Origin: Byssovorax sp.
Lineage (GTDB): Bacteria; Myxococcota_A; Polyangia; Polyangiales; Polyangiaceae
NCBI GenBank assembly: GCA_025362495.1
Contig: JANYGI010000144.1
Location: forward strand, 17,897-81,896
Direction of reading: 5' to 3'
DNA length: 64,000 nt
In this document: piece after piece, positions 1-8,446 of the stretch
Position numbering within the stretch: the stretch's first letter is position 1
How the letters are laid out: every line of letters begins with the position of its first letter
Notes under the pieces: generated by a model
What the model was told of the DNA's origin: nothing
Seen by the model: only the letters and a program-made list of their open reading frames with translations
The model's database searches: none
Program-made: the position numbers and the translations under genes

Positions 1-567
1 GGGCCGCGGATGGAGCTCCTGGGGATCATCCGTCGGTTGCAGGGGGCGTTCGACGCCATCGCCGCGTGCCCCGTCCCGGTGATCGCCGCGGTTCACGGCT
101 GGTGCGTCGGAGGCGGGGTCGATCTGATCGCCGCGTGCGACATCCGCCTCGCGACCGACGGCGCGAAATTCTCGGTGCGCGAGACCAGGATCGCCATCGT
201 CGCCGATCTCGGCAGCTTGCAGCGCTTGCCGCGCCTGATCGGGCAGGGGAACACGCGCGAGCTGGCCTTCACGGGCACGGACGTCGGCGCGGCGCGGGCG
301 AAGCAGATGGGCCTCGTCAACGAGACGTTTGCGAACGAAGAGGCCCTGTTCGCCGCGGCGAAATCGATGGCCACGGAGATCGCCGCCAACCCGCCGCTGA
401 CGGTGCGCGGCGTGAAGCAGGTGCTCGATTTCGGGGAGGGGAAGTCCGTCGCCGAGGGCCTCGCCTACGTGGCCGCGTGGAACTCGGCGTTCCTGGCCTC
501 GGAGGACCTCGGCGAAGCGATGATGGCGTTCGTCGAGAAGCGCGCTCCCGTGTTCAAGGGGCGCTGA
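1..567 (+). CDS. Delta(3,5)-delta(2,4)-dienoyl-CoA isomerase (crotonase fold), 5' end missing
   Basis: The frame is open to the first base, so the N-terminal part (perhaps 80-90 residues, including the first oxyanion-hole segment) lies outside the window. The visible 188 residues are the second half of a crotonase. The GGGVDL segment has Asp (codon 121-123) where hydratases have Glu, followed by Glu (181-183) and Asp in ADLGSLQRLP (205-207). This Asp/Glu/Asp set matches the catalytic Asp176/Glu196/Asp204 of rat dienoyl-CoA isomerase, so it probably shifts double bonds in 3,5-dienoyl-CoA during unsaturated fatty-acid oxidation in the cytosol. It converges on the next gene with a 3-bp gap. The family is certain and the isomerase specificity is inferred from these three residues. 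Confidence 0.85.
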   Translation, partial: GPRMELLGIIRRLQGAFDAIAACPVPVIAAVHGWCVGGGVDLIAACDIRLATDGAKFSVRETRIAIVADLGSLQRLPRLIGQGNTRELAFTGTDVGAARAKQMGLVNETFANEEALFAAAKSMATEIAANPPLTVRGVKQVLDFGEGKSVAEGLAYVAAWNSAFLASEDLGEAMMAFVEKRAPVFKGR

Positions 568-570
568 GCG

Positions 571-1173
571 TCAGTCCTTCTTGGCGTCGGGGGGCGCCGC
601 GGCAGTGACCGGGATGAACGTCCCGCGCTTCACGCGCTCGCCGCCGTCGCTCGCGGGGATCGGGCCGGGCCACACCGTGACCTTGGCGTCGCCGACGACC
701 TGACCGCGATCCTTCACCCACTCGTCGCGCTCGCGCACCCAGGCGATCACCGCGTCCTTCACCTCTTGCGAGATCGGGCGCTCGTCGGCGAGATCGGTGA
801 GCGTCATCTCGGCGTTGAAGGTCCAGTGGACCTCCATCAGGCGGTTGGGGTCGGCGCCGCGCAGGGCCACGCGGTGCGCGTCGGAGGCCTCGCGCTCGTG
901 GCGCATCTTCTCTTCTTCGCGCTCGCGCGTGACGGCCTGGATCGCCGCGTCGAGCCGCCGCTCGAGGAGCTTCTCCTCGGGATCGAGCGGCCGGAGCGAG
1001 CCCTTGAGTCGCATGCTGGTCTCGTGGTCGAGCTCGAGCGTGGCGACGCCGAGGACCTCGATGAATTTCGGGCGCGCGACGAGCCAGGCCGTCGCGGCCT
1101 CTTCGCTGTCGAACGAGACCAGCGAGCTCACGCCGGAGTTGAGATCACGTACGCGGAGATCGAGCTTTCCCAT
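571..1173 (-). CDS. Conserved-looking cytosolic protein of unknown function
   Basis: A 200-residue soluble protein with no signal peptide or membrane segment. The middle (about residues 60-110) is rich in charged residues and likely helical (EEKLLERRLDAAIQAV). The C-terminal part has WVRERDEWVKDRGQV and ends in a Lys/Asp tail. I do not recognise the family. Codon use is typical of the region and the stop codon lies 3 bp from the convergent isomerase gene. Start: a TATGCT hexamer sits 6 nt before the ATG with no Shine-Dalgarno, suggesting a leaderless message. It is divergent from the epimerase gene across 83 bp. Confidence 0.7.
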   Translation of the reverse strand: MGKLDLRVRDLNSGVSSLVSFDSEEAATAWLVARPKFIEVLGVATLELDHETSMRLKGSLRPLDPEEKLLERRLDAAIQAVTREREEEKMRHEREASDAHRVALRGADPNRLMEVHWTFNAEMTLTDLADERPISQEVKDAVIAWVRERDEWVKDRGQVVGDAKVTVWPGPIPASDGGERVKRGTFIPVTAAAPPDAKKD

Positions 1174-1179
1174 GCGCGC

Positions 1180-1185
1180 AGCATA
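1180..1185 (-). promoter_or_regulatory. Candidate -10 element (TATGCT) 6 nt before the ATG at 1173
   Basis: TATGCT on the minus strand lies 6 nt from the start codon in otherwise very GC-rich DNA. No clear -35 or Shine-Dalgarno is visible. It is one of a recurring set suggesting leaderless transcription. Confidence 0.4.
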
Positions 1186-1256
1186 TCCGGCCCCGGGACG
1201 ACGGTGGGGAGAGATCCAGCTCGCACGAGCCGCCGCGTCGGTCTATCGAACAGGCC

Positions 1257-2072
1257 ATGGAAACTCCCGTGCCCCTCGTCGTCCTCGGCTGCGGTTTCAC
1301 CGGCGTCGAGGCTGCGCGGTTCGCCCTCGGCGACGGTCGTCGCGTGCTCGCCTCGACGCGGACGCCGGCGCGCGCGGTCGAGCTCGCGGCCCTCGGGATC
1401 GAGGCGCGCGTGGCGCCGCGGCTCGACGCCGCCGCGGTCACAGCGCTCGTGCCCGTCGGCGCCGACGTCCTGATCACGTTCCCTCCCGACGGCATCACCG
1501 ACGCAGCGATCGCCGGCGCGCTCGGCGTCGCGCGGGCCATCGTCTACATCTCCTCGACGGCCGTGTACGGCGACGCGTCGGGATCGATCGACGAGAGCGT
1601 GCCTGTCGATCCGGCCGCGCCGCGGGCCGCCGCGCGCCTCGCCGCGGAGGAGGCCTATCGGGCCCACGGAGGCTTGATTTTACGGGCCGCCGCGATCTAC
1701 GGCCCCGGCCGCGGGCTCCACGTTCGCCTGGCTCGGGGCGAGCATCGCCTCGCCGGGGACGGCCGCGCGGTGGTCTCGCGCATCCACGTGACCGACCTCG
1801 CGCGCCTCGCGCTCGGGGCGCTGGATCGCGGCCCGCGCGGCGCCGTCTTCAACGCGGCCGACGCAACGCCGGCCCCGCAAATCGAGGTGATCACCTGGCT
1901 CGTCTCGCGGCTCGGCGTCCCGATGCCGCCCTCGGCCGAGGCCGAGAGCCTGCACGAGACGCTCCGCCACGATCGCGCCATCGACTCCGCGCGCGCCCGC
2001 CGCGTGCTCGGCGTCGAGCTGCTCTATCCCTCGTACGTCGAGGGCTTCGAGGCCTGCCTCGAGCCGCGCTGA
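1257..2072 (+). CDS. NAD(P)-dependent epimerase/dehydratase (extended SDR, Rossmann)
   Basis: A 271-residue protein with an N-terminal Rossmann nucleotide-binding loop GCGFTG at residues 11-16, followed by a basic STRTP segment. The central YISSTAVYG motif resembles the catalytic Ser/Tyr region of sugar epimerases and the YeeZ-like subgroup, and IYGPGR follows. It probably binds NAD(P) in the cytosol; the substrate cannot be told. It is short for the family and ends close to the convergent lipoprotein gene. A TATCGA hexamer 7 nt before the ATG and the lack of a Shine-Dalgarno fit the leaderless pattern of this window. Confidence 0.85.
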   Translation: METPVPLVVLGCGFTGVEAARFALGDGRRVLASTRTPARAVELAALGIEARVAPRLDAAAVTALVPVGADVLITFPPDGITDAAIAGALGVARAIVYISSTAVYGDASGSIDESVPVDPAAPRAAARLAAEEAYRAHGGLILRAAAIYGPGRGLHVRLARGEHRLAGDGRAVVSRIHVTDLARLALGALDRGPRGAVFNAADATPAPQIEVITWLVSRLGVPMPPSAEAESLHETLRHDRAIDSARARRVLGVELLYPSYVEGFEACLEPR

Positions 2073-2082
2073 TCGCCAATCG

Positions 2083-2844
2083 TCAGATGCCGCCGTCCAT
2101 GGAGGGCGCGCCGCCTTTGCCACCCGCCCCGCCCATACCGCTCATCCCACCCATACCGCTCATCCCGCCCATACCGCTCATCCCGCCCATGCCGCTCATC
2201 CCGCCCATGCCACCGCTGCTCGCCTGCGACGTGACGCACTCTGCAGCGTGGTTGAAGCAGTCATTCGGACACGCGTCGCAAAACACGCAGTGAGTGACGT
2301 CGTGGAAGAGGGCGAGGCCGTCGGGGTTGGGCCCCTCGCACTGGTTCTGGCAGGCGACGTCACCGTCGGCGCAGCCCGACTCGCAGGTGATGATGTTGGT
2401 GCACGCGGTGCTGTTCATGCACGTGAGCACGCTGGGGAGGCAGAGGTTGTTCTGCGCGCAGGAGACGCACCCGGAGTTGAAGAACGTCCCGCAGAACGAC
2501 TGATTGTCGCAGGAGAAGTTTCCCGTCGTTGTGTCGGGGGGCGGCGGCGGGCCCGACGAGGTGGTCGGGACCTGGCAGCTCGGGAGCGCGCCCTGCTTCG
2601 TCACAGGGTAGCAGCAGAGGTTGCCTTCGCGCGTGCCCTCGGCGTCGACCGACGTGATGTTGGTGCACGTCCCGATGTGCTCTTTGAGGACCGTCCCGGC
2701 GGCGGGGCACATGCCTTCCTCGACGGACCACTCGATGCACGCGCGCTGTCCGCAGCCCGCGCTCGCGGCGGCGAGGACCAGCGCGGCGAAGAGGCCCGCG
2801 CGCGCCGGCAGCGCGACCCGACCGGTGAAAAAAGAGAAGGTCAT
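2083..2844 (-). CDS. Cys-rich lipoprotein with a Gly-Met repeat tail
   Basis: A 253-residue secreted protein. The start chosen is the ATG of MTFSFFTGRV, because AAGGATC lies just upstream and the start gives a clean signal peptide with lipobox SAGC (Cys31). The mature part has about 25 Cys in short loops (GCVSCAQNN, CVFCDACPNDC), probably disulfide-bonded outside the cytoplasm. Near the C-terminus is a run of GGMSGM units encoded by an 18-bp tandem repeat, ending in GGAGGKGGAP. Such tails are common in myxobacterial surface lipoproteins. Function unknown. A longer in-frame extension upstream (to about 3129) is rejected because it overlaps the hydrolase gene. Confidence 0.8.
   Translation of the reverse strand: MTFSFFTGRVALPARAGLFAALVLAAASAGCGQRACIEWSVEEGMCPAAGTVLKEHIGTCTNITSVDAEGTREGNLCCYPVTKQGALPSCQVPTTSSGPPPPPDTTTGNFSCDNQSFCGTFFNSGCVSCAQNNLCLPSVLTCMNSTACTNIITCESGCADGDVACQNQCEGPNPDGLALFHDVTHCVFCDACPNDCFNHAAECVTSQASSGGMGGMSGMGGMSGMGGMSGMGGMSGMGGAGGKGGAPSMDGGI
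2132..2203. repeat. Four 18-bp tandem repeats inside the lipoprotein gene
   Basis: Four consecutive 18-bp units (CCCATACCGCTCATCCCG and one-base variants) lie here, with a partial fifth. They encode the six-residue GGMSGM period on the minus strand. The near identity of the units makes copy-number change by slippage likely. Confidence 0.9.
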
Positions 2845-2938
2845 CACGGAGATCCTTTGCTCGCAGAAGAAAGTCGACGTGGAGGATAGCCAAGGCGCGC
2901 CGTCCCCGAAAGGGCCGACGGGGATCGCGGGCTGATCC

Positions 2939-3745
2939 TCATCGCGTGGCCGCCGCCGCGCGGCGCACGCCGGCGCCGATCGCGGCGTGGAGATCGCGCC
3001 GCATCTCGGCCGTGATCGTGTGGACGACGCCCGGGTATTCGTGGAGCTCGACGCTGAAGCCCACGGCGCGGAGCCGCGCCACGCCCTGGCGATCGACGGC
3101 GATCGGCACCCTCGGATCGGCGTCGCCATGGAAGGCCTCGATCCGCGCCTGCGCCTTGCCGACAGCCCACGTCGAGGGCCAGTGCGGCGGCGTGAGAAGG
3201 CCGCCCACCGGGAATGCCTCGCCCACGCTCTCGGGGTGGAGGACGGCGAGCGCGTAGCTCAGCATGCCGCCCTGCGAGAAGCCGGTGACGATCGGCCGGC
3301 CCACCGTCGGGCGCGTCGTGGAGAGCGCGGCGATCATCGCGGCGAGGCGCTCGGCGGCGCGCTCGGTCCCCGCGGCGATGGCGTCGGGGTTGAAGCGCGG
3401 GCTCACCGCGAACCACGAGAAGCCCTCGCCGCTGGGCTCGCCGTACGGAAAGATGAAGCGCGCCTTGAGCGGAAACCCTTCAAAAAGGCTGGAGTAGCTC
3501 TCGGGTCGATCGCCGTAGCCGTGAATGCCAATCACCAGCGGCAGGGCGTCCTCGGCCGCGGCGCCGCCGGTGATCCGCTCGATGTAGCGCAGGCCCGCCG
3601 CCTCCCGCGAGGTCGACGCGGGCGCGCCGACCACGACGGCCGCGGGCGAAGGCGGCGGAGCGGGCGCGGGCATCGGGCTCGGCGCATCGCGCTGACAGGC
3701 CGGGAAAAGCAGGGCAAACGCGAAGAATACGAGGCTCCGTTTCAC
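2939..3745 (-). CDS. Alpha/beta-hydrolase lipoprotein (phospholipase/carboxylesterase-like)
   Basis: A 268-residue exported serine hydrolase. From the GTG at 3745 it begins with Lys-Arg and a hydrophobic stretch ending FPAC, a probable lipobox (Cys17). A Pro/Ala-rich linker follows, then the hydrolase domain: oxyanion-side GIHGYGD, nucleophile elbow GFSQGG (Ser157), acid FHGDADPRVP, and HTI with the catalytic His (242). This layout matches the phospholipase/carboxylesterase family. It probably cleaves an ester in the envelope; substrate unknown. An alternative GTG at 3763 lies upstream of the TAGCGT element (3754-3759), so 3745 is preferred. Confidence 0.85.
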   Translation of the reverse strand: MKRSLVFFAFALLFPACQRDAPSPMPAPAPPPSPAAVVVGAPASTSREAAGLRYIERITGGAAAEDALPLVIGIHGYGDRPESYSSLFEGFPLKARFIFPYGEPSGEGFSWFAVSPRFNPDAIAAGTERAAERLAAMIAALSTTRPTVGRPIVTGFSQGGMLSYALAVLHPESVGEAFPVGGLLTPPHWPSTWAVGKAQARIEAFHGDADPRVPIAVDRQGVARLRAVGFSVELHEYPGVVHTITAEMRRDLHAAIGAGVRRAAAATR

Positions 3746-3753
3746 TCGCTCGC

Positions 3754-3759
3754 ACGCTA
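3754..3759 (-). promoter_or_regulatory. Candidate -10 element (TAGCGT) 8 nt before the GTG at 3745
   Basis: TAGCGT on the minus strand, 8 nt from the preferred start, with no Shine-Dalgarno between. It decides the start between the two in-frame GTG codons (3763 and 3745). Confidence 0.4.
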
Positions 3760-3816
3760 GCACGGGCCGCGCGGCGTTGACGGCCGAGGGATCCGCGGGC
3801 GATCATCGCAGTCACC

Positions 3817-5343
3817 ATGAGCGACGAGACGCGGAAGGAGCCGGACCTTCCGCCGGCCGACGTGGCCAGCGACGAGAGCACACTGCACGCCCTCGGCTAC
3901 GCGCAGGAGCTGCTCCGGCGCATGAGCGGCTTCTCGAACTTCGCCATCTCGCTCTCGATCATCTGCATCGTCGCCGGCGGGATCACCTCGTTCCAGGTGG
4001 GGTACGGCAGCGTCGGCGGCGCGTCGATCGGCCTCGGCTGGCCGCTCTCGTGCGCCTTTTCGCTGATCGTCGCCGCCACGATGGCCCAGGTCGCTTCGGC
4101 CTTCCCGACGGCGGGCGGCCTCTATCACTGGGCCTCGATCCTCGGTGGAAAAGGCTTCGGATGGATCACCGCGTGGTTCAACCTGCTCGGCCTCGTGACG
4201 GTGCTCGCGGCGATCAACGTGGGCACGTACCTCTTCGTGGTGGCCTCGCTCGGGAAGCTCTGGGGCTTCGATCCCGCGGCGCTCGGGCCGGCGCGCGCCG
4301 CCGAGCTCCAGGCCGCGTGCGTGATCGTGATCACCGGATCGCAGGCCCTGGTGAACCACCTCGGCATCGGCCTCACGAGCCGGCTCACCGACTTCAGCGG
4401 CTACTGGATCCTCGGCGTGGCGGCGGTGCTGACGCTCTCGCTCCTGTACTTCGCGCCGCACCTCGACGCCTCGCGCCTCTGGACCTTCGTCAACAACAGC
4501 GGTGACGCCGGCGGCAAGACCTGGCCGGCGACGAAGAGCCTCGGCTGGCTGTTCCTGCTCGGTTTTCTGCTGCCCGCGTACACGATCACCGGGTTCGACG
4601 CCTCGGCGCACACCTCGGAAGAGACGGTGAGCGCTTCCACCAACGTGCCTCGCGGGATCGTGCGCTCGGTGCTCGTCTCGGGCCTGTTCGGCTGGGCGAT
4701 GCTCTCGGCCGTGGTGCTCGCGGCGCCGGATCCAGTCGCCGCCGCCGCGTCGGGGGACTCGGCGTTCACGTTCATAGTCAACGGGACGCTCCCGCGCGCG
4801 CTGGCGATGGCGCTCTTCGTCGGCCTCGCGCTCGGGCAGTACCTCTGCGGCCTCGCCACGGTGACCTCGGCCTCGCGCATGGCCTACGCCTTCGCGCGCG
4901 ACGGCGGGCTGCCCTTTTCAAGCCACCTTCGCCGCGTCAGCCCGCGCTTCCGCAGCCCGGTCGCCGCGGTGTGGTCGACGGCGATCGTCTCGATCGCGTT
5001 CACCCTCTACGCGCGCGTTTACTCGACGATCGCCGCGGTCTGCGTGATCTTTCTCTACATCTCGTACGTGCTGCCGACGGCGCTCGGCTTCGTCGCGCAC
5101 GGGCGCACCTGGACGCGGATGGGCCCCTTCACGCTGGGACGCTGGTATCGGCCCCTCGCGGCCGTCGCGGTGATCGGCTGTCTCGGGCTCCTGGTCATCG
5201 GCGTGCAGCCGCCGAACGATCAGGCGCTCTGGATCTTGCTCGGCTGCCTCGCGGTCGCGGCCATCGTCTGGTTCGGCGCGGAGCGTCGCCGCTTTGCCGG
5301 CCCGCCCGTGATGAGCGCCGGTCGCCCCGACCCGGAAGTTTGA
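3817..5343 (+). CDS. APC-superfamily amino-acid permease (GABA/BAT1-like)
   Basis: A 508-residue integral inner-membrane protein with about 12 hydrophobic segments. The N-terminal cytosolic stretch ends in ELLRRMSGFSNFAISLSI, and IICIVAGGITSF forms the first membrane helix. These are hallmarks of the eukaryote-like GABA permease/bidirectional amino-acid transporter branch of the APC family. AYTITGFDASAHTSEET, where the family has its conserved GFDASAH motif in helix 6, is also present. It probably imports amino acids with a cation. The tail is short and charged. It stands alone; its start is ATG with no obvious Shine-Dalgarno. The family is firm, the substrate is a guess. Confidence 0.92.
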   Translation: MSDETRKEPDLPPADVASDESTLHALGYAQELLRRMSGFSNFAISLSIICIVAGGITSFQVGYGSVGGASIGLGWPLSCAFSLIVAATMAQVASAFPTAGGLYHWASILGGKGFGWITAWFNLLGLVTVLAAINVGTYLFVVASLGKLWGFDPAALGPARAAELQAACVIVITGSQALVNHLGIGLTSRLTDFSGYWILGVAAVLTLSLLYFAPHLDASRLWTFVNNSGDAGGKTWPATKSLGWLFLLGFLLPAYTITGFDASAHTSEETVSASTNVPRGIVRSVLVSGLFGWAMLSAVVLAAPDPVAAAASGDSAFTFIVNGTLPRALAMALFVGLALGQYLCGLATVTSASRMAYAFARDGGLPFSSHLRRVSPRFRSPVAAVWSTAIVSIAFTLYARVYSTIAAVCVIFLYISYVLPTALGFVAHGRTWTRMGPFTLGRWYRPLAAVAVIGCLGLLVIGVQPPNDQALWILLGCLAVAAIVWFGAERRRFAGPPVMSAGRPDPEV

Positions 5344-5404
5344 AGCCGTTCCGGGCTGGTCCAAATTTTCGACGAAAAAGAATGAGCGGAAATGTAAGTA
5401 GTCA

Positions 5405-5433
5405 TTGACGTATGACCTACACGTAGGTACTTG
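5405..5433 (+). promoter_or_regulatory. Possible promoter with an overlapping inverted repeat
   Basis: TTGACG (5405-5410), 17-bp spacer, then a weak TACTTG. The spacer contains ACCTAC-AC-GTAGGT (5415-5428), a perfect 6-bp inverted repeat that could be an operator. This is an AT-richer patch between the permease and lipoprotein genes. The -10 match is poor. Confidence 0.25.
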
Positions 5434-5484
5434 GGCCCTCACCTGGGTGCGCCACAGCGGCGCAAGGAAAGAAGGCTCGTTGTG

Positions 5485-6390
5485 ATGAAGAATTGGTTGA
5501 CGCTCGCGGCTCTCCTTGGTGTGGCCTCCTCGACCGGAGCGTGCGTCGTCGACGCGCAGACGGCGGACGAGGGTGATCTCTCGGCGAGCTCGCGCAGCTA
5601 CGTCACCCTGCGCGCCGACGCCCGCAAGTGCGCGGCCCCGCTCTGCGGCGGCTACTTCGTTCACGACGTCAACCGCAGCACGGCCGAGCGCTACGTCTCC
5701 GCCCTCGATCTGACGGCCGCCAACCTCTCCCCCGAGCTCGAGGATAGCATCCTCGCGGCGCCGGCCGAGGAGCTCGTCCTCCGCGGCAAGCTCGGCCCGA
5801 TCGAGTCGGCGCACGGCACGCGCCAGTTCCTCGTCAGCGAGGTGTACCGCGGGATGCCCGGCATGGCGCCCGCCGACGCCGCGGTGTTCTTCGCCACGAA
5901 GACGCACACGCCGGCGATCCAGTGCATCACGGCGCCCTGCAACAACGAGATCGCCACCAAGCTCAACTCGAGCTCGACCACGAGCTTCACCTCGTACGAC
6001 ACCACGGCGGCGCTCCCGAGCGGCGGCGACACGGCGTGGCTCACCGACCGGATGGAGACGCACGGCGCGATCACCGCCGGTACGATCGTCAAGGGTGCCA
6101 AGCAGCCGGGCGGCTACGAGCAGGTGCTCACGGCGACTCAGGTCTACGTCCGGCTGCCCGACGGACTCGGCCCGTGCCCCAAGGTCGCTCAGCCGAGCTG
6201 CTCGTCGGGCAACGTGCCGACGTTCACGCGCTCGGTCGATCGCTGTCTGGTGTTCGATACCTGCGTCAAGCCCGGTGTCTGCCCGCAGTACCTCCCGGCC
6301 TGCCCCGCGGACTACACGCAGACGTCGTGGGCCCACGCGTCCTCGTCGTGCCGGGCGTTCGTCTGCGATCCCTCGTTCCTCTCGGAGTGA
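5485..6390 (+). CDS. DUF6748-like secreted lipoprotein
   Basis: A 301-residue protein. The ATG at 5485 is chosen because AAGGAAAGAAGG (5463-5474) is a good Shine-Dalgarno and the start yields a signal peptide ending STGAC (Cys about 21). The mature domain begins YVTLRADARKCAAPLCGGYF, a signature I associate with DUF6748-type proteins of myxobacteria. The last 80 residues carry many Cys (CPKVAQPSC, CLVFDTCVKPGVC), likely disulfides. No catalytic motif is visible. It probably sits on the cell surface. A strong palindrome begins directly after the stop codon. Confidence 0.8.
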   Translation: MKNWLTLAALLGVASSTGACVVDAQTADEGDLSASSRSYVTLRADARKCAAPLCGGYFVHDVNRSTAERYVSALDLTAANLSPELEDSILAAPAEELVLRGKLGPIESAHGTRQFLVSEVYRGMPGMAPADAAVFFATKTHTPAIQCITAPCNNEIATKLNSSSTTSFTSYDTTAALPSGGDTAWLTDRMETHGAITAGTIVKGAKQPGGYEQVLTATQVYVRLPDGLGPCPKVAQPSCSSGNVPTFTRSVDRCLVFDTCVKPGVCPQYLPACPADYTQTSWAHASSSCRAFVCDPSFLSE

Positions 6391-6417
6391 GAGAGTGGCC
6401 GATTATCGGCCACTCTC
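6391..6417. terminator. 13-bp perfect inverted repeat after the DUF6748 gene
   Basis: GAGAGTGGCCGAT, one T, then its exact complement. The stop codon ends at 6390, so the repeat starts at once. No U-tract follows. It could be a terminator hairpin, an mRNA-stabilising 3' structure, or a protein-binding palindrome. Confidence 0.55.
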
Positions 6418-6462
6418 GAAGCGGGGGTGGGGTGGGGCCCCGAGGAAGCCTCTTCCGCGGGG

Positions 6463-6485
6463 CGGGGAGGCAACTTGCCTCCCCG
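6463..6485. repeat. 11-bp perfect inverted repeat upstream of the histidine kinase gene
   Basis: CGGGGAGGCAA, one C, then its exact complement. It lies 45 bp after a similar single-base-centre palindrome, with a smaller GGAAG/CTTCC hairpin at 6444-6456 between them. It is the second half of a 223-bp non-coding gap that otherwise shows nothing. Confidence 0.5.
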
Positions 6486-6613
6486 TGCGACCTCCGAGAC
6501 GCGGCGCTCGCGCGACTGCACACCTCCCCGGCTGACGGGCCCGGTCGTGCGGCGCGTCGATCGGAAGCAACTTCCCACTTGCGGACGCGGGTCGCGGTCG
6601 TCATGCACCCGCG

Positions 6614-8446
6614 GTGACGCGTGCTTGCACCACCGCGACGAACGTGCACACCGCCCTCCCGGCGGCCGCGCTCGCCGGCTCGGAGGGTGCCTGTCGGCAC
6701 GTCGTGCAGTTCCACGATCAGGGGCTGTTTCCGGTCGCCGCGGTGGCAGACTATCTCTGGACGGGGATCCAGGCGGGCGAGGGCGCGCTGCTGCTCACGC
6801 TGCCCGGACACGCTGATACCGTCTGCGCGAGCCTGGCCGAGCGTGGCGCCGCGGTCGATGATCTGACCTGCAGCGGTCGCCTCGTGGAGCGCGATGCGCC
6901 GGCGATGACCGAGGCGATCCTGGTGGACGGCGCCGCGGATCCCGTGCGCTTCCGGGCGTTGATCGGCCCGCTGATCGCCGCGGGCACCGCTGCGTCCCCG
7001 CGCGGCTCGGTGCGCGTCTACGGCGAGTGCGTCGCGGTCCTCGCCGCGGAGGAAAACCTCGCGGCCGCGCTCGCGACGGAGCGCCTGTGGAACCAGCTGC
7101 TGTCGGCGTCGGCGGGCACGTTCTCGCTCCACTGCGGCTACGCGCTCCAGGATTTCGCGAAGCGATCGCGCGAAGATGTCTTCCGCCAGGTGTGCGACCT
7201 GCACGACGAGGTCGTCCCGGCGCTGACGGACCTCGACGCGCCCGATCGCCCGGGCCGATGCATCGCGGCGCTCCAGCGGCACGCGCGGGCTCTCGAGGTC
7301 GACATCGAAGAGAGCCACCGCAACCAAGCGCGCCTCGCCGCCGCCGATCGCCGCAAAAACGAGTTCCTCGCGATGCTCGGCCACGAGCTCCGCAACCCGC
7401 TCGGGCCCATCACGACCGCGGTCGAGCGGATGAATCAGTGCGACGATCCGCGCTGCCGGTGCGAGCGCGCCGTGATCCGCCGGCAGGCCGCGCACCTGAA
7501 GTGCCTCGTGGACGATCTCCTCGATATCGGGCGGATCACCGCGGGAAACGTCGCGATCCGCCGCGAGCCGATCGAGATCGCGACGGTGGTGCGGCGGGCC
7601 ATCGAGCTGTTGCGGCCGGCGATCGATCACCGGTCCCACGAGCTCCGCGTGGACGTGGCGAGCGTGGGGCTCGTCGTCGACGGAGATCCGACGCGGCTCT
7701 CCCAGATCTTCGCCAACCTGCTCGGCAACGCGGCGGCGTACACCGATCGCGGCGGGCATCTCGAGATCGGCGCGCGGCGTGAAGGCGACGAGATCGTGGT
7801 CGCCTTCCGCGACGACGGGTGCGGCATCCGCCCGGAGGTGCAGCCGACGCTCTTCGATCTCTTCGTGCGGGGGGAGCGCGCCCTCGATCGATCGCCCGGC
7901 GGGCTCGGCCTCGGGCTCGCGCTCGTGAAGATCTTCACCGAGCTCCACGGCGGCACGGTCACGGTCGAGAGCGATGGCGCGGGCCAGGGCAGCACCTTCA
8001 CCGTGCGCTTGCCAGCCAGCGCCGGTGTCCACGCGCGCGAGGTCGACGCGAGCGCGGCGGCGCCCGCGAGCCGGACGCGGCGTGGCTCGCGCGTGCTCGT
8101 CGTCGACGACAACGAGGACGCGACCGAGCTGCTGGCCGAGACGCTCGGCGGCGCGGGCTACGAGACGATGGTCGCGTACGACGGCCCCGAGGCGCTCCAG
8201 CGCGCGGCGTCGTGCCCGCCCGACGTCGTGCTGATCGACATCGGCCTCCCGGGGATGGATGGATACGAGCTCGCGGAGCGGCTGCGCGAGGCGCGGCCGC
8301 CCGGCAATCTGCGGCTGATCGCCCTCACTGGCTATGGCCTCGACAGCGACCGTGCGCGCAGCCGCGCCGCTGGCTTCGACGTTCACCTGGTGAAGCCGGT
8401 CGATCTGGATACGCTGGTGGGCGCGATCGAGCCCGCCGCCGACTAG
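6614..8446 (+). CDS. Hybrid histidine kinase: MEDS sensor, HisKA, ATPase, receiver
   Basis: A 610-residue cytosolic sensor. Residues about 28-195 match the MEDS (DcmR-type sensory) domain, starting CRHVVQFHDQG. The dimerisation domain has FLAMLGHELRNPLGPI with phospho-acceptor His257. The ATPase follows, with N-box NLLGNAAAY, DDGCGI and GGLGLGLALVK. After a short Ala/Ser linker the C-terminal receiver has VVDDNEDA, phospho-acceptor Asp542 (LIDIGLPGMDG), Thr (ALTGYG) and Lys (LVKPVD). No membrane segment, so it likely senses an internal or diffusible cue. No partner regulator lies next to it. The start is GTG; another GTG at 6644 is possible, since no Shine-Dalgarno decides. Confidence 0.9.
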   Translation: MTRACTTATNVHTALPAAALAGSEGACRHVVQFHDQGLFPVAAVADYLWTGIQAGEGALLLTLPGHADTVCASLAERGAAVDDLTCSGRLVERDAPAMTEAILVDGAADPVRFRALIGPLIAAGTAASPRGSVRVYGECVAVLAAEENLAAALATERLWNQLLSASAGTFSLHCGYALQDFAKRSREDVFRQVCDLHDEVVPALTDLDAPDRPGRCIAALQRHARALEVDIEESHRNQARLAAADRRKNEFLAMLGHELRNPLGPITTAVERMNQCDDPRCRCERAVIRRQAAHLKCLVDDLLDIGRITAGNVAIRREPIEIATVVRRAIELLRPAIDHRSHELRVDVASVGLVVDGDPTRLSQIFANLLGNAAAYTDRGGHLEIGARREGDEIVVAFRDDGCGIRPEVQPTLFDLFVRGERALDRSPGGLGLGLALVKIFTELHGGTVTVESDGAGQGSTFTVRLPASAGVHAREVDASAAAPASRTRRGSRVLVVDDNEDATELLAETLGGAGYETMVAYDGPEALQRAASCPPDVVLIDIGLPGMDGYELAERLREARPPGNLRLIALTGYGLDSDRARSRAAGFDVHLVKPVDLDTLVGAIEPAAD

